Assembly (NCBI RefSeq): GCF_003762835.1
Contig: NZ_RJWA01000002.1
Location: forward strand, 248,001 to 312,000
Direction: 5' to 3'
Source: Micromonospora sp. HM5-17
Lineage (GTDB): Bacteria; Actinomycetota; Actinomycetes; Mycobacteriales; Micromonosporaceae
Length of the DNA stretch: 64,000 nt
A model generated the notes under the pieces. That model saw only the letters and a list, made by a program, of their open reading frames with translations, made no database searches and had not been told where the DNA came from. The translations under genes were made by a program, and so were the position numbers. The number at the start of each line of letters is the position of its first letter. Positions within the stretch are counted from its first letter, which is position 1. Shown here piece by piece: positions 35,046-44,268 of the stretch.

Positions 35046-37934
35046 ATGCTGATGCTGCTCGCCCTCCAGCTCGGGGCGGCGTCGATCGCGCCGGTGCTGG
35101 TCCGGCGCTGGGGTCGGCCCGCGTACCGGCTACTGGCGCTCGCACCGGCCGCGGCCGTCGGCTGGGCGGCGGCGGTCGTCCCGGACGTCCGGCGCGGCGG
35201 CGCGGTCGTCGAGACGTACCCGTGGGCGCCGGGGCTCAGGCTGGAACTGGCGCTGCGCGTCACCACCCTCTCCTGGCTGATGGTGACACTGATCGGCGGC
35301 ATTGGCGCCCTGGTGCTGGTCTACTGCGTGCGGTACTTCGACGCCGAGGAGCCCGGGCTCGGCCGGTTCGCCGGGATCTTCGTCGGCTTCGTCGGCGCCA
35401 TGCTCGGCGTGGTGGTCGCCGACGACCTCCTGCTGCTCTACGTCTTCTGGGAACTGACCAGCGTCTGTTCCTACCTCCTCATCGGGCACCACCCCGAGCA
35501 GCAGGCCAGCCGCCGTGCCGCCACCCAGGCACTCATCGTCACCACCCTCGGCGGGCTGGCGATGCTGGTCGGCTTCGTCATGCTCGGCCAGCACGCCGGC
35601 ACGTACCGCTGGTCGGAGGTCGCGGCCCGGCCGCCCCCGGGCGGCGCCTACCTGGCCACCGCACTGGTCCTGATCCTCGTCGGCGCGCTCACCAAGTCGG
35701 CGATCTTCCCGGCGAGTTTCTGGCTGCCCGCCGCGATGGCTGCGCCCACCCCGGTCAGCGCCTACCTGCACGCCGCCGCCATGGTGAAGGCCGGGGTCTA
35801 CCTGGTCGCTCTGCTCGCCCCGGTCTACGCCGACGCCGGCCCGTGGCGCCCGGTGCTGTTCGCCGCCGGGGCCGGCACGATGCTGCTCGGCGGCTGGGCC
35901 GCGCTGCGCCAGGTCGACCTCAAGCTGCTGCTCGCGTACGGCACCGTCAGCCAACTCGGGCTGTTGATGGTGGTCGTCGGCGCCGGCACCCCGGACGCCG
36001 CCCTGGCCGGCGCCGCGATGCTGCTGGCCCACGCGCTGTTCAAGGCGACGCTCTTCCTCGTGGTCGGCATCGTCGACCGCCGGGCCGGCACCCGCGACCT
36101 CACCGTGCTCTCCGGGCTGTGGCGGCGGATGCCGCTCGTCGGTGCGGTCGCGGTGCTCGCCGCCGCCTCGATGGCCGGCGTGCCGCCGCTGGTCGGCTAC
36201 CTCGCCAAGGAGGCGGTCTTCGCGGCGTTCGTCGGGGATCCACCGCTGCTCGCCGTCCTGGTCGCCGGCTCGGCGCTGACCGTCGCCTACACCGCCCGGT
36301 TCGTCTGGGGCGCCTTCGCCGACCGCCCCGCGACGCCGCCCACCCCGACCCGGGCGGTCGAACCCGACCTGCTGGTCCCGGCCGCCCTGCTCGCCCTCGC
36401 GGGGCTGGCGTTCGGCGTCCTCGCCGGCGGGGTCGGCAACCTGCTCGGGCCGTACGCCCGGACCCTCGGGCCCACCGGGGGGCACCTGGCGCTCTGGCAC
36501 GGTCCCGGGCCGCTCGCCCTGTCGGCCGGAGGGCTGGCGGCCGGTGGACTGCTCTTCGCCGTGCGCGACCGCCTCGGCGGAGCGCTGGCCCGGCTGCGCG
36601 CCCCCCTCGACGGGGGTGCCGTCTACCGGCACCTCACCCGGGGTTTCGACCGGCTCGCGGTCCAGGTCACCGGGGCGACGCAGCGTGGGTCGCTGCCGCA
36701 GTACCTCGGCGTCATCCTGCTGGTCCTGGTCGTCGCCCCGGGTGGCGTTCTGCTGTTCGGCGCCGTCCGGCCGGACCAGGGACCGCGCTGGGACCATCCG
36801 CTCTGGGCCGCCGTCGGGCTGGTGCTCACCGTGGCCGCGGTCCTCGCCGTCCGGGTCCGGCGTCGGCTCACCGCGGTGATCCTGGTCGGGGTGAGCGGCT
36901 ACGGCATCAGCGTGCTCTTCGTGCTGTACGGGGCCCCGGACCTGGCGCTGACCCAGTTCCTGGTGGAGACCGTGACGCTCGTGATCTTCGTGTTGGTGCT
37001 GCGTCGCCTGCCGGCGCGGTTCTCGGTCCGCCCCCTCCGCCGGAGCCGCTGGCTGCGGATCGGGCTCGGCGTGGCGGTCGGGCTGGTGATGGCCGGGTTG
37101 GCGCTGGCCGCCGCCGGCACCCGGCGTTCCCTCCCGATCTCGGTCGACTACCCGGAGGCCAGCCGCGAGTTCGGGCACGGCCGCAACGTCGTCGACGTGA
37201 CGCTGGTCGACATCCGGGCCTGGGACACCCTGGGGGAGATCTCGGTGCTGGTGGCCGCCGCCACCGGGGTGGCCAGCCTGATCTTCCAGCGGCGGCGCGG
37301 TCCCGCGCGGCCCCGTCGTCGCGACCTGCCCGAGCCCGGACCGGAGCGGATCTGGTTGCGGGCCGGACCCACCCTCCACTTCCGGCGCCGGTCGATCGTC
37401 CTGGAGGTGGTCGTCCGGCTGCTGTTCCACACCGTCGTGCTCTTCTCGATCTTCCTGCTCTGGTCCGGGCACAACGCTCCCGGGGGCGGCTTCACCGGCG
37501 GGCTGGTGGCCGGCCTGGCGCTCGCGGTCCGCTACCTCGCCGGTGGGCGGCACGAACTCGACCAGGCGGCCCCGGTCGATGCCGGGGTGGTGCTCGGTCT
37601 CGGCCTCCTCGTCGCGGTCGGCACCGGGCTCGCGGGGATGGTGGCCGGCGGACAGGTGCTGCAGAGCGCGACACTCGACCTGCACCTACCGTTGGTCGGC
37701 GACGTGCACCTGGTCACCTCGGTCTTCTTCGACCTCGGCGTCTACCTGGTCGTGATCGGCCTGGCGCTGGACATCCTGCGCAGCCTCGGTGCCGAGGTCG
37801 ACCGGCAGATCGAGGCGGAGCACGAGACCGGGGGCGGGCTGCGGATCGGCGAGGCGGACCCGGGTATGCCGCAGCCGGCCCCGGCCCCGGCCCGCCCGAG
37901 GCGGACCGGCGGGCGCGGTGGGGAGCCGGCATGA
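35046..37934 (+). CDS. mrpA: Mrp Na+/H+ antiporter subunit A/B fusion
   Basis: A 962-residue membrane protein of the multi-subunit cation/proton antiporter, homologous to NuoL. The NuoL-like part (to ~residue 500) includes FWELTSVCSYLLIGHHPEQQASRRAATQALIVTTLGG and GALTKSAIFPASFWLPAAMAAPTPVSAYLHAAAMVKAGVYL, with the conserved Lys residues. The MbhE/MbhD-like and MrpB portions follow; FHTVVLFSIFLLWSGHNAPGGGFTGGLVAGLALA at ~800 is the MrpB domain, so A and B are one polypeptide. ATG 35046 follows CCGGGAG. Its stop overlaps mrpC in ATGA. Confidence 0.95.
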   Translation: MLMLLALQLGAASIAPVLVRRWGRPAYRLLALAPAAAVGWAAAVVPDVRRGGAVVETYPWAPGLRLELALRVTTLSWLMVTLIGGIGALVLVYCVRYFDAEEPGLGRFAGIFVGFVGAMLGVVVADDLLLLYVFWELTSVCSYLLIGHHPEQQASRRAATQALIVTTLGGLAMLVGFVMLGQHAGTYRWSEVAARPPPGGAYLATALVLILVGALTKSAIFPASFWLPAAMAAPTPVSAYLHAAAMVKAGVYLVALLAPVYADAGPWRPVLFAAGAGTMLLGGWAALRQVDLKLLLAYGTVSQLGLLMVVVGAGTPDAALAGAAMLLAHALFKATLFLVVGIVDRRAGTRDLTVLSGLWRRMPLVGAVAVLAAASMAGVPPLVGYLAKEAVFAAFVGDPPLLAVLVAGSALTVAYTARFVWGAFADRPATPPTPTRAVEPDLLVPAALLALAGLAFGVLAGGVGNLLGPYARTLGPTGGHLALWHGPGPLALSAGGLAAGGLLFAVRDRLGGALARLRAPLDGGAVYRHLTRGFDRLAVQVTGATQRGSLPQYLGVILLVLVVAPGGVLLFGAVRPDQGPRWDHPLWAAVGLVLTVAAVLAVRVRRRLTAVILVGVSGYGISVLFVLYGAPDLALTQFLVETVTLVIFVLVLRRLPARFSVRPLRRSRWLRIGLGVAVGLVMAGLALAAAGTRRSLPISVDYPEASREFGHGRNVVDVTLVDIRAWDTLGEISVLVAAATGVASLIFQRRRGPARPRRRDLPEPGPERIWLRAGPTLHFRRRSIVLEVVVRLLFHTVVLFSIFLLWSGHNAPGGGFTGGLVAGLALAVRYLAGGRHELDQAAPVDAGVVLGLGLLVAVGTGLAGMVAGGQVLQSATLDLHLPLVGDVHLVTSVFFDLGVYLVVIGLALDILRSLGAEVDRQIEAEHETGGGLRIGEADPGMPQPAPAPARPRRTGGRGGEPA

Positions 37935-38521
37935 GTCCCCCACTGGTGCTGGTGGTCCTCGTCGGGGTGCTCTGTGCGGCGGGGACCGTCCTGTTGCTGG
38001 AGCGCAGCCTCAGTCAGGTGCTGCTCGGCGTCATCCTCCTCGGCAACGGAATCAACCTGCTGCTGCTTCTGGCCGGCCGCGCTGGCGGGGCGCCGATCCT
38101 CGGGGTCACCTCGCCCGCCGAAATGAGCGACCCGCTGCCCGAGGCGATGGTGCTCACGGCGATCGTCATCAACCTCGGCATGACCGCGTTCCTGCTCGCC
38201 ATGGCGTACCGGAGTTGGCAGCTGATCGGGCACGACGAGGTGCGGGACGACCTGGAGGACCGCCGGGTCGTTCGCCTGGCCGAGCGGGGCGAGGGAGCCG
38301 TCCCGGACGACAGTCTCGGCACCGGCCCGTTCGCCGACGAATGGCGGGGCGGCGTCGTACAGGTCGACCCGGAGCAGGTCGATCCGGAGCCGCCGCCCCG
38401 TCGGCTCGACGAGGAGGCGGACCCCTCGTCGCACCGGCCGGAGGCGGGGCGGGGGCGGCGCGTGGGACCAGACGCCGCGCCGGGGCGGGGTACGGGTGGG
38501 GACGAGGCGGGTGGCAGATGA
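37931..38521 (+). CDS. mrpC: Mrp antiporter subunit C
   Basis: A 196-residue NuoK-like subunit with three membrane helices in the first ~105 residues. GVILLGNGINLLLLLAG and DPLPEAMVLTAIVINLGMTAFLLAMAYR carry the conserved Asp-Pro-Pro/Glu-Ala-Leu-like region. The remaining ~90 residues form an acidic, Arg/Pro-rich cytoplasmic tail not found in short MrpC proteins. The start overlaps mrpA and the stop overlaps mrpD, both as ATGA. Confidence 0.93.
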   Translation: MSPPLVLVVLVGVLCAAGTVLLLERSLSQVLLGVILLGNGINLLLLLAGRAGGAPILGVTSPAEMSDPLPEAMVLTAIVINLGMTAFLLAMAYRSWQLIGHDEVRDDLEDRRVVRLAERGEGAVPDDSLGTGPFADEWRGGVVQVDPEQVDPEPPPRRLDEEADPSSHRPEAGRGRRVGPDAAPGRGTGGDEAGGR

Positions 38522-40023
38522 GACTCCTCGTCCCGCTTCCGGTGGTGATACCGCTGTTCGGGGCGGCGCTGACCCTGGTGCTGGCCCGGCGGCCGGTCGC
38601 GCAGCGGGTGATCAGCGTCGCGGCCGTGGCGGCCGTCCTCGTCGTCGCGGTGCTGCTGCTCTGGTACGCCCACTTTCGCCGCACGGCGGTGATCCGGGTC
38701 GGTGCCTGGCCGGCCCCACTCGGCATCGTCCTGGTCGCCGACCGGTTGGCCGCGCTGATGCTGGTGGTCTCGGCGGCGGTGACCCTCTGCGTGCTGCTCT
38801 ACTCGATCGGGGAGGGCCGGGCGGACCCGGGCGAGCAGGCGCCGGTGGCCATCTATCACCCCACCTACCTGGTGCTCACGGCCGGTCTGACCAACGCCTT
38901 CCTCACCGGCGACCTGTTCAACCTCTTCGTCGGCTTCGAGATTCTCCTGGTCGCCAGCTACGTCCTGCTCACCGTACGCGGCACCGAGGAGCGCATCCGA
39001 GCCGGGACGACGTACGTCCTGGTCAGCCTCGTGTCATCGCTGATCTTCCTCGCCGCGGTCGGCCTGGTCTACGCGGCCACCGGCACGGTGAACCTCGCGC
39101 AACTGGTCGGCCGGATGGACGCGCTCCCCGCCAACCTGCGGCTGGCGCTGCAGCTCATGCTGCTGCTCGCCTTCGGCATCAAGGCGGCGGTCTTCCCGCT
39201 CTCCGCATGGCTGCCGGACAGCTACCCGACCGCGCCGGCGCCGGTCACCGCGGTCTTCGCCGGCCTGCTGACCAAGGTCGGGATCTACGCGATCATCCGG
39301 ACCGAGACCCTGCTCTTCCCCGGTGGCCGCCTGGCCGACGGGCTGCTGGTGGTGGCCCTGCTGACCATGCTGGTCGGCATTCTCGGCGCGGTCGCCCAGA
39401 GCGACGTCAAGCGGCTGCTGTCGTTCACCCTGGTGAGTCACCTCGGGTACCTGTTGTTCGGGGTGGCGCTCAGTTCGGTGGCGGGCCTGGCCGGGGCGAT
39501 CTTCTACGTGGTGCACCACATCACCATCCAGACCACGCTGTTCCTCGCCGCCGGGCTGGTCGAGTACCGGACCGGCACCACCCACCTGGACCGGATCGGC
39601 GGACTGGCCCGGACGGCGCCGCTGCTCGGCCTCATGTTCCTCGTGCCCGCGCTGAACCTCGCCGGCGTGCCGCCGTTCTCGGGGTTCCTCGGCAAGCTGG
39701 GGCTGTTGCAGGCCGGGGTGGCCGCCGGCGGACCCCTGGTCTGGCTTCTGGTGGCCGGCGGGTCGCTGACCAGCCTGTTGACCCTCTACGCGACGACGAA
39801 GGCCTGGAACCTCGCGTTCTGGCACGCCCCCCGGGCGGCCGACCGCCGGGCGGCGCCAGAGCTGCCCCGGCTGATGGTCGGCGCCACCGCCGCGCTCGTC
39901 CTGTTCGGCCTGTTGCTGACCGTCGCCGCCGGTCCGATCTTCGCGGTGGGGGTGGGGGCGGCCGAGGACCTGCACCGGCGCACCCCGTACGTCGACGCGG
40001 TCTTCCCCGGGGGTGCGCCGTGA
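38518..40023 (+). CDS. mrpD: Mrp antiporter subunit D
   Basis: A 501-residue NuoM/NuoN-like subunit with about 14 membrane helices. GDLFNLFVGFEILLVASYVLLTVRG and FGIKAAVFPLSAWLPDSYPTAPAPVTAVFAGLLTKVGIYAIIR contain the Glu and Lys residues of the proton path. QSDVKRLLSFTLVSHLGYLLFG is the usual later motif. The start is ATG 38518 in an ATGA overlap; the stop overlaps mrpE in GTGA. Confidence 0.95.
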   Translation: MRLLVPLPVVIPLFGAALTLVLARRPVAQRVISVAAVAAVLVVAVLLLWYAHFRRTAVIRVGAWPAPLGIVLVADRLAALMLVVSAAVTLCVLLYSIGEGRADPGEQAPVAIYHPTYLVLTAGLTNAFLTGDLFNLFVGFEILLVASYVLLTVRGTEERIRAGTTYVLVSLVSSLIFLAAVGLVYAATGTVNLAQLVGRMDALPANLRLALQLMLLLAFGIKAAVFPLSAWLPDSYPTAPAPVTAVFAGLLTKVGIYAIIRTETLLFPGGRLADGLLVVALLTMLVGILGAVAQSDVKRLLSFTLVSHLGYLLFGVALSSVAGLAGAIFYVVHHITIQTTLFLAAGLVEYRTGTTHLDRIGGLARTAPLLGLMFLVPALNLAGVPPFSGFLGKLGLLQAGVAAGGPLVWLLVAGGSLTSLLTLYATTKAWNLAFWHAPRAADRRAAPELPRLMVGATAALVLFGLLLTVAAGPIFAVGVGAAEDLHRRTPYVDAVFPGGAP

Positions 40024-40679
40024 CCGGGCGGCCGGACGACCGGGACGCCCACCCGTCCGGACCGGCCGGGTCGGACGGGCCGGGCCGGCGGGCGGGGGCC
40101 GGGCGGAGACCGGGTCGGCGGCTCACCTGGCGCCGGGCCCGCGACCAGCTGATCACGATCGCCTGGCTGGTCACGGTCTGGAGCCTGTGGTGGGGGGAGT
40201 TCTCCTGGGGCAACGTCGTCGGCGGCGTGCTGGTCGCCACGGTGGTTCTGGTCGTCTTTCCGCTTCCCCCGGTGACCTTCGAGGGCCGGCTGCGCCCGCT
40301 GGCCCTGGCTCACCTCGTCGTGCGGTTCGTCATCGAACTGGTGGTCGCGAGCGTCCAGGTCGGCTGGGCCGCGGTCCGTCCCCGTTACCGGCTGCGGAAC
40401 GCGATCGTCGGGGTACGGCTGCGGATTCCCACCGACCTCAACCTGACCCTCACCGCCGAGGTGCTGTCGCTGGTCCCCGGCACGTTGATCATCGAGACGG
40501 AGCGGAAGACGGGCACGCTCTACCTCCACGTCCTAAACGTCCGGGACGCCACCGACGTGGCGGCGGCCCGGACCAGCACCCACGCCCTCGAAGCCCGGCT
40601 CGTCCGGGCCATCGGCTCCCCGGCCGAACTGCGGGAGCTGTCCACCCACCTCAACCGAGTCGAGGAGCACCCCAGATGA
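40020..40679 (+). CDS. mrpE: Mrp antiporter subunit E
   Basis: A 219-residue protein. A ~40-residue Gly/Arg/Pro-rich cytoplasmic start precedes two to three membrane helices (AWLVTVWSLWWGEFSWGNVVGGVLVATVVLVVF). The conserved MrpE region is LTAEVLSLVPGTLIIETERKTGTLYLHVLNV. The GTG start overlaps mrpD and the stop overlaps mrpF (ATGA). The extended N-terminus is the only unusual part. Confidence 0.93.
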   Translation: MTGRPDDRDAHPSGPAGSDGPGRRAGAGRRPGRRLTWRRARDQLITIAWLVTVWSLWWGEFSWGNVVGGVLVATVVLVVFPLPPVTFEGRLRPLALAHLVVRFVIELVVASVQVGWAAVRPRYRLRNAIVGVRLRIPTDLNLTLTAEVLSLVPGTLIIETERKTGTLYLHVLNVRDATDVAAARTSTHALEARLVRAIGSPAELRELSTHLNRVEEHPR

Positions 40680-40936
40680 GTGCCATCGTCGTCATCGTCG
40701 TCGTCCTGCTCATGGCCGCCGCGGGGCTGGTCCTGTTCCGGGTGGTGCGCGGGCCGGACCTGCTGGACCGGGTGGTCGGCATCGAGGCACTGCTGTCGAT
40801 CATGATCGGCACGCTCGGCACGGAGGCGGCGGTCAACCGGCACGCCACCACGCTGCCGATCCTGCTCGCCCTCTCGGCAATGGGTTTCGTCGGCTCGGTG
40901 TCCCTGGTCCGGTTCGTCGCCGAGGAGGAGGCGTGA
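40676..40936 (+). CDS. mrpF: Mrp antiporter subunit F
   Basis: An 86-residue protein with three membrane helices. FRVVRGPDLLDRVVGIEALLSIMIG is the conserved MrpF motif with its Asp residues. It is complete and of standard length, overlapping its neighbours by 4 bases on both sides. Confidence 0.93.
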   Translation: MSAIVVIVVVLLMAAAGLVLFRVVRGPDLLDRVVGIEALLSIMIGTLGTEAAVNRHATTLPILLALSAMGFVGSVSLVRFVAEEEA

Positions 40937-41421
40937 GCGGCGAGGCCGTACTGGACGGACTGGTGGCCAGCTGTCTGCTCGCCGGCGGCGTCCTCAGCCT
41001 GCTCGCCGGCATCGGGCTGGTCCGGTTTCCCGACGTGCTCTCCCGGATGCACGTGGCGGCGAAGCCACAGGTCCTCGGGAGCCTGCTCATCCTGCTCGCC
41101 CTGGCGGTGAGCCTGCGCGACGGAAAGGACGTCGCCACCCTGCTGCTGATCGGCGTGTTCCAGCTGGCGACCGCGCCGCTCGCGGCCCAGCTGATCGGGC
41201 GGGCGGCGTACCGGACCGGGCGGGTGCGTCGTGACCTGCTGGTCGTCGACGAACTGGCCGGCCGGGAGGGCCGGTCGAGTGGCCCGGAGGGCGGGCCGGC
41301 CGAGGGGGAGGGCGGATCGCGCCACCCGGAGGGGGCGTGGGGAGAGCGGACCGGCCGGGAGGGCGGATCGGAGTCGGACCCGGGAGCGGCTCCGGGGCGC
41401 GGCGGAGCGGCCGGGGAGTGA
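40933..41421 (+). CDS. mrpG: Mrp antiporter subunit G
   Basis: A 162-residue protein with the MrpG core in the first ~105 residues: LLAGIGLVRFPDVLSRMHVAAKPQVLGSLLILLALAV and TAPLAAQLIGRAAYRTG. A ~50-residue Gly/Glu/Arg-rich tail (GREGRSSGPEGGPAEGEGG) follows and looks disordered. The GTG start overlaps mrpF. It is the last gene of the operon; about 200 bases then separate it from the next gene. Confidence 0.92.
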   Translation: MSGEAVLDGLVASCLLAGGVLSLLAGIGLVRFPDVLSRMHVAAKPQVLGSLLILLALAVSLRDGKDVATLLLIGVFQLATAPLAAQLIGRAAYRTGRVRRDLLVVDELAGREGRSSGPEGGPAEGEGGSRHPEGAWGERTGREGGSESDPGAAPGRGGAAGE

Positions 41422-41534
41422 GCCCCACACCCCCGCCGTGACCAGGCTCGACCGCCTCCGGGTGCCGGTCGTTCGACCGATGGTTGTCCGGTTGAGGGTG
41501 GCCGCCCCGGGTAGGATGGTCGCGTGATCCACTC

Positions 41535-41576
41535 AACTGCCGAGGAGGGCAGCTATAGGCAGCCGGGTCATACCCG
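41535..41576 (+). ncRNA. Structured leader RNA candidate upstream of a CorC-like gene
   Basis: CTGCC (41535-41539) can pair with GGCAG at 41546-41550, closing a GAGGAG loop, or with an identical GGCAG at 41556-41560. The second pairing competes with hairpin GCCGGGT-CAT-ACCCGGC (41560-41576) at one base only. Two mutually exclusive foldings in the ~90 bases before a metal-transport-like gene suggest a cis-acting leader. I could not match it to the M-box or yybP-ykoY consensus. It is a prediction from pairing alone. Confidence 0.4.
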
Positions 41577-41621
41577 GCATCCCTCGCATCGGTCGCGGCG
41601 GCGGGGAGCGCTGAGCCACCC

Positions 41622-42959
41622 GTGCTGATCGTGCTCGGTCTCTTCCTGATCATTGTGCTGACCGCCGCCACGGGCTACTTCGTGGCCCAGGAATTCGGCT
41701 ATGTCGCGGTAGACCGGGGCAAACTCCGACAGCGCGCCGAAAACGGCGACGTGGCCGCCCAACGCGCCCTCACGGTCACCGGACGTCTCTCGTTCATGCT
41801 CTCCGGCGCCCAGCTCGGGATCACCGTCACCGCCCTGCTCGTCGGTTACGTCGCCGAGCCGTACCTCGGTGACGGGCTGGCCGAGCTGTTCGGCGTGGTC
41901 GGGATCTCCGACGCGGTCAGTATCCCGCTGTCGGTCGCGTTGGCGCTGGTGATCGCCACCATCGTCCAGATGGTCTTCGGCGAGCTCGCGCCGAAGAACC
42001 TCGCGATCGTCCGGGCCGAGCCGCTGGCCCGGGCACTCGCCCGTTCGACACTGCTCTACCTCGCGGTCGCCGGGCCGGTGATTCGGCTCTTCGACGCCGC
42101 CGCGACCCGGCTGCTGCGCCGGGTCGGCATCGAGCCGGTCGAGGAACTGCCCAGCGGCGCCACGCCGGAGGACCTGGAGCAGATCATCGCCGAGTCGCGG
42201 GAGGAGGGGCAGCTCGACGCGGAGATGTCCACGCTGCTCGACCGGGGCCTCGACTTCCGGCAGCTCACCGCCGCCGAGGCGATGGTGCCCCGGGTGGACG
42301 TCTTCACCATCCGGGCCGACGAGCCGCTCAGCCGACTGGTCGAGCTGCTGGACACCGGGCACTCCCGGTTTCCGGTCCGGGGCGCCGAGGGCGTCGACGA
42401 CGTCGTCGGAGTCGTCGGTATCGCGGACATCCTGGGCGTGCCGCCGGCGGAACGGGCCACCACCCCGGTGTCGGCGGTCGCCGTACCGCCGCTGCTGGTG
42501 CCCGCGACCCTGCCGCTGCCGACGGTGCTGGACCGGCTGCGGGCCGGGCACCGGCAGCTCGCCTGCGTGGTCGACGAGTACGGCGGCTTCGCGGGGGTGA
42601 TCAGCCTCGAGGACATCGCCGAGGAGCTGGTCGGGCCGATCCGAGACGAGGACGACCCGCCGGAACGGGCCCCGATCCGGCAGGCCGACGGCTCCTGGGT
42701 GGTGCCGGCCCGGTGGCGGATCGACGAGGTCGCCGACAGCACCGGCATCACCCTGCCGGAGGCGCCCGAGTACGACACCCTCTCCGGTCTGGTGATGCGG
42801 GAGTTGGGTCGCGTCCCCGAGGTCGGTGACCGGCTGGAGATCCGGCTCTCCCCAGACGGGGAGACGGACTCCGCGAAGCCCATCCCCCGGGCCCACGTCG
42901 AGGTGTTGGCGGTCGACCGCCACGTCGCCGACTCCGTACGGCTGCGGGTGCTGGCATGA
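41622..42959 (+). CDS. Hemolysin C/CorC-type CBS-domain membrane protein (first of pair)
   Basis: A 445-residue protein with a DUF21/CNNM membrane domain (four helices, LIVLGLFLIIVLTAATGYFVAQEFGYVAVDRGKL, AQLGITVTALLVGYVAEPYLGDGLAELF, MVFGELAPKNLAI) to ~190. Two CBS repeats (TAAEAMVPRVDVFTIRADEPLSRL; VDEYGGFAGVISLEDIAEELVG) and a CorC_HlyC domain at the end (SGLVMRELGRVPEVGD) follow. Relatives move magnesium or cobalt or protect against them. It starts at GTG 41622; 76 bases separate it from the second copy. Confidence 0.93.
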   Translation: MLIVLGLFLIIVLTAATGYFVAQEFGYVAVDRGKLRQRAENGDVAAQRALTVTGRLSFMLSGAQLGITVTALLVGYVAEPYLGDGLAELFGVVGISDAVSIPLSVALALVIATIVQMVFGELAPKNLAIVRAEPLARALARSTLLYLAVAGPVIRLFDAAATRLLRRVGIEPVEELPSGATPEDLEQIIAESREEGQLDAEMSTLLDRGLDFRQLTAAEAMVPRVDVFTIRADEPLSRLVELLDTGHSRFPVRGAEGVDDVVGVVGIADILGVPPAERATTPVSAVAVPPLLVPATLPLPTVLDRLRAGHRQLACVVDEYGGFAGVISLEDIAEELVGPIRDEDDPPERAPIRQADGSWVVPARWRIDEVADSTGITLPEAPEYDTLSGLVMRELGRVPEVGDRLEIRLSPDGETDSAKPIPRAHVEVLAVDRHVADSVRLRVLA

Positions 42960-43035
42960 GCGAGCGGAACGAGCGAGTCGCGGGGCTCGGCGCGGTGATG
43001 CCTCACGGCGGTCCGGAGCGCGACGGAGTACCGGC

Positions 43036-44100
43036 ATGAGCACGACGTGGGCACTGCTGATCTCCCTGCTGCTGCTCGCCCTCAACGGGTTCTTCGTGGC
43101 GGCCGAGTTCGCGCTGCTGGCGGCGAAGCGTTACCGGCTGGAGCAGGCCGCCGCCTCCGGTGGCCGGGCCGCCCGCGCCGCCCTCGACGGCGCCCGGGAG
43201 CTGACCCTGATGTTGGCCGGCGCCCAGCTCGGCATCACCGCCTGCACGCTGGGGCTCGGCGCCCTCGCCGAGCCCGCCATCGAGCACCTGCTCAGCCCGG
43301 TCCTGCACGCGGTCGGGCTCCCCACCGGGGCCAGCCACGCCATCGCGTTGCTGGTCGCACTCGCCCTGGTCACCTTCCTGCACCTGGTGGTGGGGGAGAT
43401 GGCCCCGAAGTCGTGGGCGATCACCGACCCGGAGCGCTCGGCGCTGCTGCTCGCCCTGCCGTTCCGGGCGTTCGCCCGGGTCGCTCGGCCGGTCCTCGCC
43501 GCGCTCAACAAGCTGGCCAACGCCACGCTCCGGCTGGCCCGGGTACGTCCGGAGGAGCAGCTGGCGCACGCGCACGGGCCGGAGGAGCTGCGGATGCTGC
43601 TCCAGCAGTCCCACGAGCACGGGCTGCTCGCCGCCGACCAGCACGAGATGCTGACGAGCATGCTGGCGTTGCAGGCGACCACGGTGGCGCAGGTGATGGA
43701 GCCGCTGGAGCGGATCGTCTCGGTACGCCCCGACGACTCCGCCGAGCGGATCGAGCAGGTGTGCCGGTCCAGCGGCCGATCCCGGTTGGCCGTCCTGGAG
43801 GGACCGGGCCAGGTGGCCGGTGTGGTGCACGTACGGGAGGCCGTCCGGGCCACCACCGCCGGGCGTACGGCGACGGCCCGGGAGTTGATGAGCATGCCGT
43901 TCACCCTCGCCGCCACCGCGACGGTCACCGAGGCGGTCGCCGCGATGCGGGCCGAGCAGGCGCAGCTCGCGTTGGTCAGCAACGGTGTCGACGGTGGCCG
44001 GCCGGTCGGGTTCGTGGCCCTGGAGGACCTTCTCGAGGAGGTCATCGGGGAGTTCGACGACGAGACCGACCCGGTGCCCCGGGGCCGGCGACTGCGCTGA
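43036..44100 (+). CDS. Hemolysin C/CorC-type CBS-domain membrane protein (second of pair)
   Basis: A 354-residue paralogue of the upstream gene. The DUF21 domain is complete (LLLLALNGFFVAAEFALLAAKRYRLEQAA; GAQLGITACTLGLGALAEPAIEHLL; LVVGEMAPKSWAITDPE), followed by two CBS repeats and VGFVALEDLLEEVIGEFDDETDP. The C-terminal CorC_HlyC domain present in the first copy is missing, so it ends ~90 residues earlier. Actinobacteria often carry this long/short pair in tandem, suggesting a heteromer. Its start ATG 43036 has only a weak ribosome site. Confidence 0.92.
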   Translation: MSTTWALLISLLLLALNGFFVAAEFALLAAKRYRLEQAAASGGRAARAALDGARELTLMLAGAQLGITACTLGLGALAEPAIEHLLSPVLHAVGLPTGASHAIALLVALALVTFLHLVVGEMAPKSWAITDPERSALLLALPFRAFARVARPVLAALNKLANATLRLARVRPEEQLAHAHGPEELRMLLQQSHEHGLLAADQHEMLTSMLALQATTVAQVMEPLERIVSVRPDDSAERIEQVCRSSGRSRLAVLEGPGQVAGVVHVREAVRATTAGRTATARELMSMPFTLAATATVTEAVAAMRAEQAQLALVSNGVDGGRPVGFVALEDLLEEVIGEFDDETDPVPRGRRLR

Positions 44101-44268
44101 GCGGCCCGGGTCCCGGTTCCTGGGCGCGGTCCGGTCCGGGTCGCTGCGGGGGTCGGCCCGGGGTAGGCCCTTGCCGCGGTGGCGGGGCGCCGGAGGTGAC
44201 GGGCCTGTCCAGGCCTTCGGACCCGCGGCCTGTCTGGGTTTCCCGGCGGCCGCCGCGGGAAGGACCCG

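Noticed and set aside
41520-41621. M-box or yybP-ykoY riboswitch
   Set aside because: Neither conserved core could be found in the leader; it is reported only as an unassigned structure.
42957-43035. Short repeat GAGCGAGCGGAACGAGCGAG between the CorC-like genes as a mobile element
   Set aside because: It is only a local direct repeat in a short spacer, with no inverted ends or target duplication.
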